Shown here piece by piece: positions 62,580 to 64,000 of a stretch of 64,000 bases of DNA. Source of the stretch: Marinilactibacillus sp042660675 (GTDB lineage Bacteria; Bacillota; Bacilli; Lactobacillales; Carnobacteriaceae_A); NCBI RefSeq assembly GCF_042660675.1, contig NZ_JBHSUL010000027.1:1-64000 (forward strand). The letters are read 5' to 3'. How positions within the stretch are numbered: position 1 is the first letter of the stretch; each line of letters begins with the position of its first letter. Made by a program: the position numbers and the translations under genes. A model generated the notes under the pieces. It had not been told where the DNA came from. It was given only the letters and a program-made list of their open reading frames with translations, and searched no databases.

Positions 62580-63524
62580 ATGAGTGACTTTGTGACATTA
62601 GGTAGATCCGGTTTGAAGGTACATCCAATTGGTTTAGGTGCTAACAAAATTAGTGACGCTAATCCAGAAACAAATACAGAATACGGTGGCGAGATCTTAC
62701 TTGATGCCATTGATAAAGGATTAAACTTTATTGATACAGCATTCATTTATGGTGACGGTAAGTCTGAATCGATTATTGGTGAAACACTTAAAAAGAACCA
62801 TTTACGCCAAGATATCGTGATCGCTACAAAAGGCGCGCATGAATACGTTGATGGTGAATTGAAATTAAATAATTCCCCTGAATTTTTGACAAAGCAAGTA
62901 GAAGATAGCTTAGCTCGTCTACAAACAGATTATATTGATCTTTATTACATTCACTTCCCAGATGAAGATACACCTAAAGAAGAAGCAATTGGTGCTTTAT
63001 CTCGTCTGAAGGAACAAGGTAAAATTCGTTCGATTGGTGTTTCGAATTTCTCATTTGATCAAATCAAAGAGGCAAACGTACATCAGGATATCGACGTTGT
63101 ACAAGATGAATACAATTTACTAAATCAAGAAGCAGAAAGCAAAGTATTCCAGTATTATAAAGAACAAAATATTAGCTTTATTCCTTACTTCCCGTTTGCT
63201 TCAGGACTTTTAGCTGGTAAATACGACCAGAACACTCAATTAACGGATCGTCAGAAGAGTCGTCCTCAGTTCCAAGAGCCAACATATAGCGAAATACTTG
63301 GAAAAGTCGAACAGATTAGACCTTTAGCTGAAAAATACAATACAGGACTACAGAATATTGTATTAGCATATTATCTGTCCAAAGATGTCGTAGATGCTGT
63401 TATTCCTGGTGCGAGAAATCGTAAACAGATGGAACAAAACCTTGAAGCAGCTAGCTTTAAATTAACAGAAGATGAATGCAAGTTTATTGCAAGTATCTTC
63501 CCACCGTCTTTCAAATTAAAATAA
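62580..63524 (+). CDS. Aldo/keto reductase
   Basis: A 314-residue NADPH-dependent oxidoreductase with the (alpha/beta)8 fold. The catalytic tetrad is visible: Asp in FIDTAFIYG, Tyr in the same motif, Lys in IATKGAHE and His in YYIHFPDE. The cofactor-binding end VDAVIPGARNRKQMEQNLEA is typical. The family is close to general stress proteins YhdN/IolS; the substrate is unknown. ATG 62580 follows AAAGGAG; a TTG just before it is less likely. Confidence 0.93.
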   Translation: MSDFVTLGRSGLKVHPIGLGANKISDANPETNTEYGGEILLDAIDKGLNFIDTAFIYGDGKSESIIGETLKKNHLRQDIVIATKGAHEYVDGELKLNNSPEFLTKQVEDSLARLQTDYIDLYYIHFPDEDTPKEEAIGALSRLKEQGKIRSIGVSNFSFDQIKEANVHQDIDVVQDEYNLLNQEAESKVFQYYKEQNISFIPYFPFASGLLAGKYDQNTQLTDRQKSRPQFQEPTYSEILGKVEQIRPLAEKYNTGLQNIVLAYYLSKDVVDAVIPGARNRKQMEQNLEAASFKLTEDECKFIASIFPPSFKLK

Positions 63525-63536
63525 GTAAGCCAAGAA

Positions 63537-63573
63537 TAGAGTCCCCTTTTCATTAAGGAGACTCTGTTTTTTA
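63537..63573. terminator. Terminator between the aldo/keto reductase and CorA genes
   Basis: AGAGTCCCCTT pairs with AAGGAGACTCT (one mismatch), then GTTTTTTAG. Confidence 0.75.
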
Positions 63574-64000
63574 GTATTCCTTTCTTTTTAGATAGAAATA
63601 CGTTCCTAAACCTAAGATAGCCGCTAAAATCACAACTATCAGCGATCCTAAAGGTGTATCGGTACCAAACAGTCCACCTGTGTTAATGCCCCATAGGCTG
63701 AATATTAGTGTAGGAATAGCGATCACCAACTGGGCGGAATCCAAGAACTCCATGATCCTATTTAGACGACTGTCGATCATATCCGAAATCAGCCCCCCTG
63801 TAGTATCAATCAAGTCTCTATAAATTTCTACTAGTCGATCTGATTTTCTGATTTTTTTATGAATCTCTTTGATCGTCCGCGCTTCTACTTCCATTTTTTT
63901 AAATAGATCTCGCTCTAGTAAATTAAGAATGGTCTGCTTTTGATCATCTAATGTTTGCTCCAAAAAAACCATATCACGCTCTGCGTCTGTCAGGTCTAAC
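63571..64000 (-). CDS. CorA-family metal ion transporter, C-terminal part (cut by window edge)
   Basis: The C-terminal ~143 residues of a CorA-like divalent cation channel; the frame continues past the right edge (LDLTDAERDMVFLEQ reads in before the first Met at 63972). A long stalk helix is followed by two TM helices, the first ending with the pore motif. The usual GMN is replaced by GIN (SLWGINTGG). GIN also occurs in ZntB-type relatives, so the ion may not be Mg2+. The 5' end is not in the window. Confidence 0.87.
   Translation of the reverse strand, partial: LDLTDAERDMVFLEQTLDDQKQTILNLLERDLFKKMEVEARTIKEIHKKIRKSDRLVEIYRDLIDTTGGLISDMIDSRLNRIMEFLDSAQLVIAIPTLIFSLWGINTGGLFGTDTPLGSLIVVILAAILGLGTYFYLKRKEY

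Noticed and set aside
1..64000. tRNA genes, rRNA genes, CRISPR arrays, prophage or insertion sequences
   Set aside because: I looked on both strands and saw no supporting sequence: no CCA-ended cloverleafs, no regular spacers, no transposase or integrase.

Overview
The window is low-GC Firmicutes DNA. Shine-Dalgarno sequences are strong (AAGGAG/GGAGG) and TTG or GTG starts are frequent. The gene set looks like Lactobacillales: ccpA diverging from pepQ, a T-box leader on pheST, an mptR-mptBACD-type mannose PTS with its own sigma-54, PcsB-like hydrolases, MutS2, ZapA and CbpB. A staphyloxanthin-type carotenoid cluster and two chemoreceptors suggest a motile, pigmented member of the Carnobacteriaceae (the Marinilactibacillus/Alkalibacterium/Carnobacterium group). 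That placement is inference. I see no rRNA, tRNA, CRISPR array, phage or transposase. Nearly everything looks like ordinary chromosome.

Layout. 0-12.9 kb: secreted NlpC/P60 hydrolase, tRNA hydroxylase TrhO, class A PBP, ccpA/pepQ, envelope-stress membrane proteins, a pair of membrane-anchored paralogues of unknown function (the second frameshifted), and an MscS channel. 12.9-21 kb: c-di-AMP-binding CBS protein, racE-rdgB-yfcE, yslB, an orphan 94-aa gene, trxA, mutS2, cvpA, zapA. 21-29.3 kb: pheST behind a Phe T-box, an HxlR regulator, mgtE with an unusual leader, a lipoprotein, an HD protein and an rRNA methyltransferase. 29.4-38.3 kb: an M23 hydrolase, a sugar ABC importer without its ATPase, two GNAT proteins and an M3 oligopeptidase. 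38.5-48.1 kb: a sugar PTS EIIBC, rpoN, and the mannose PTS operon with its LevR-type activator and a textbook -24/-12 promoter. 48.7-56 kb: photolyase, glutathione peroxidase, VOC dioxygenase-like protein, crtO, crtQ, crtP, crtM. 56.6-64 kb: two tandem chemoreceptors, AEC transporter, GNAT, PspC, aldo-keto reductase and a CorA gene cut by the window edge.

How the genes work together. RpoN, the LevR-type activator and its sigma-54 target lie within 8 kb, so the whole mannose-uptake control circuit is local. The carotenoid genes, VOC protein, glutathione peroxidase and photolyase lie head to tail on one strand and look like a light and oxidative-stress island. It has the late staphyloxanthin genes but no separate crtN.

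The least-explained signals are non-coding. (1) The mgtE leader has a good promoter, an intrinsic terminator, then a 26-codon leader ORF with a perfect Shine-Dalgarno whose stop codon sits six bases before mgtE. (2) A strong sigma-A promoter upstream of the PTS activator has no ORF behind it, only several hundred bases rich in pairable segments. (3) crtM has an ideal Shine-Dalgarno placed over an ATC codon.
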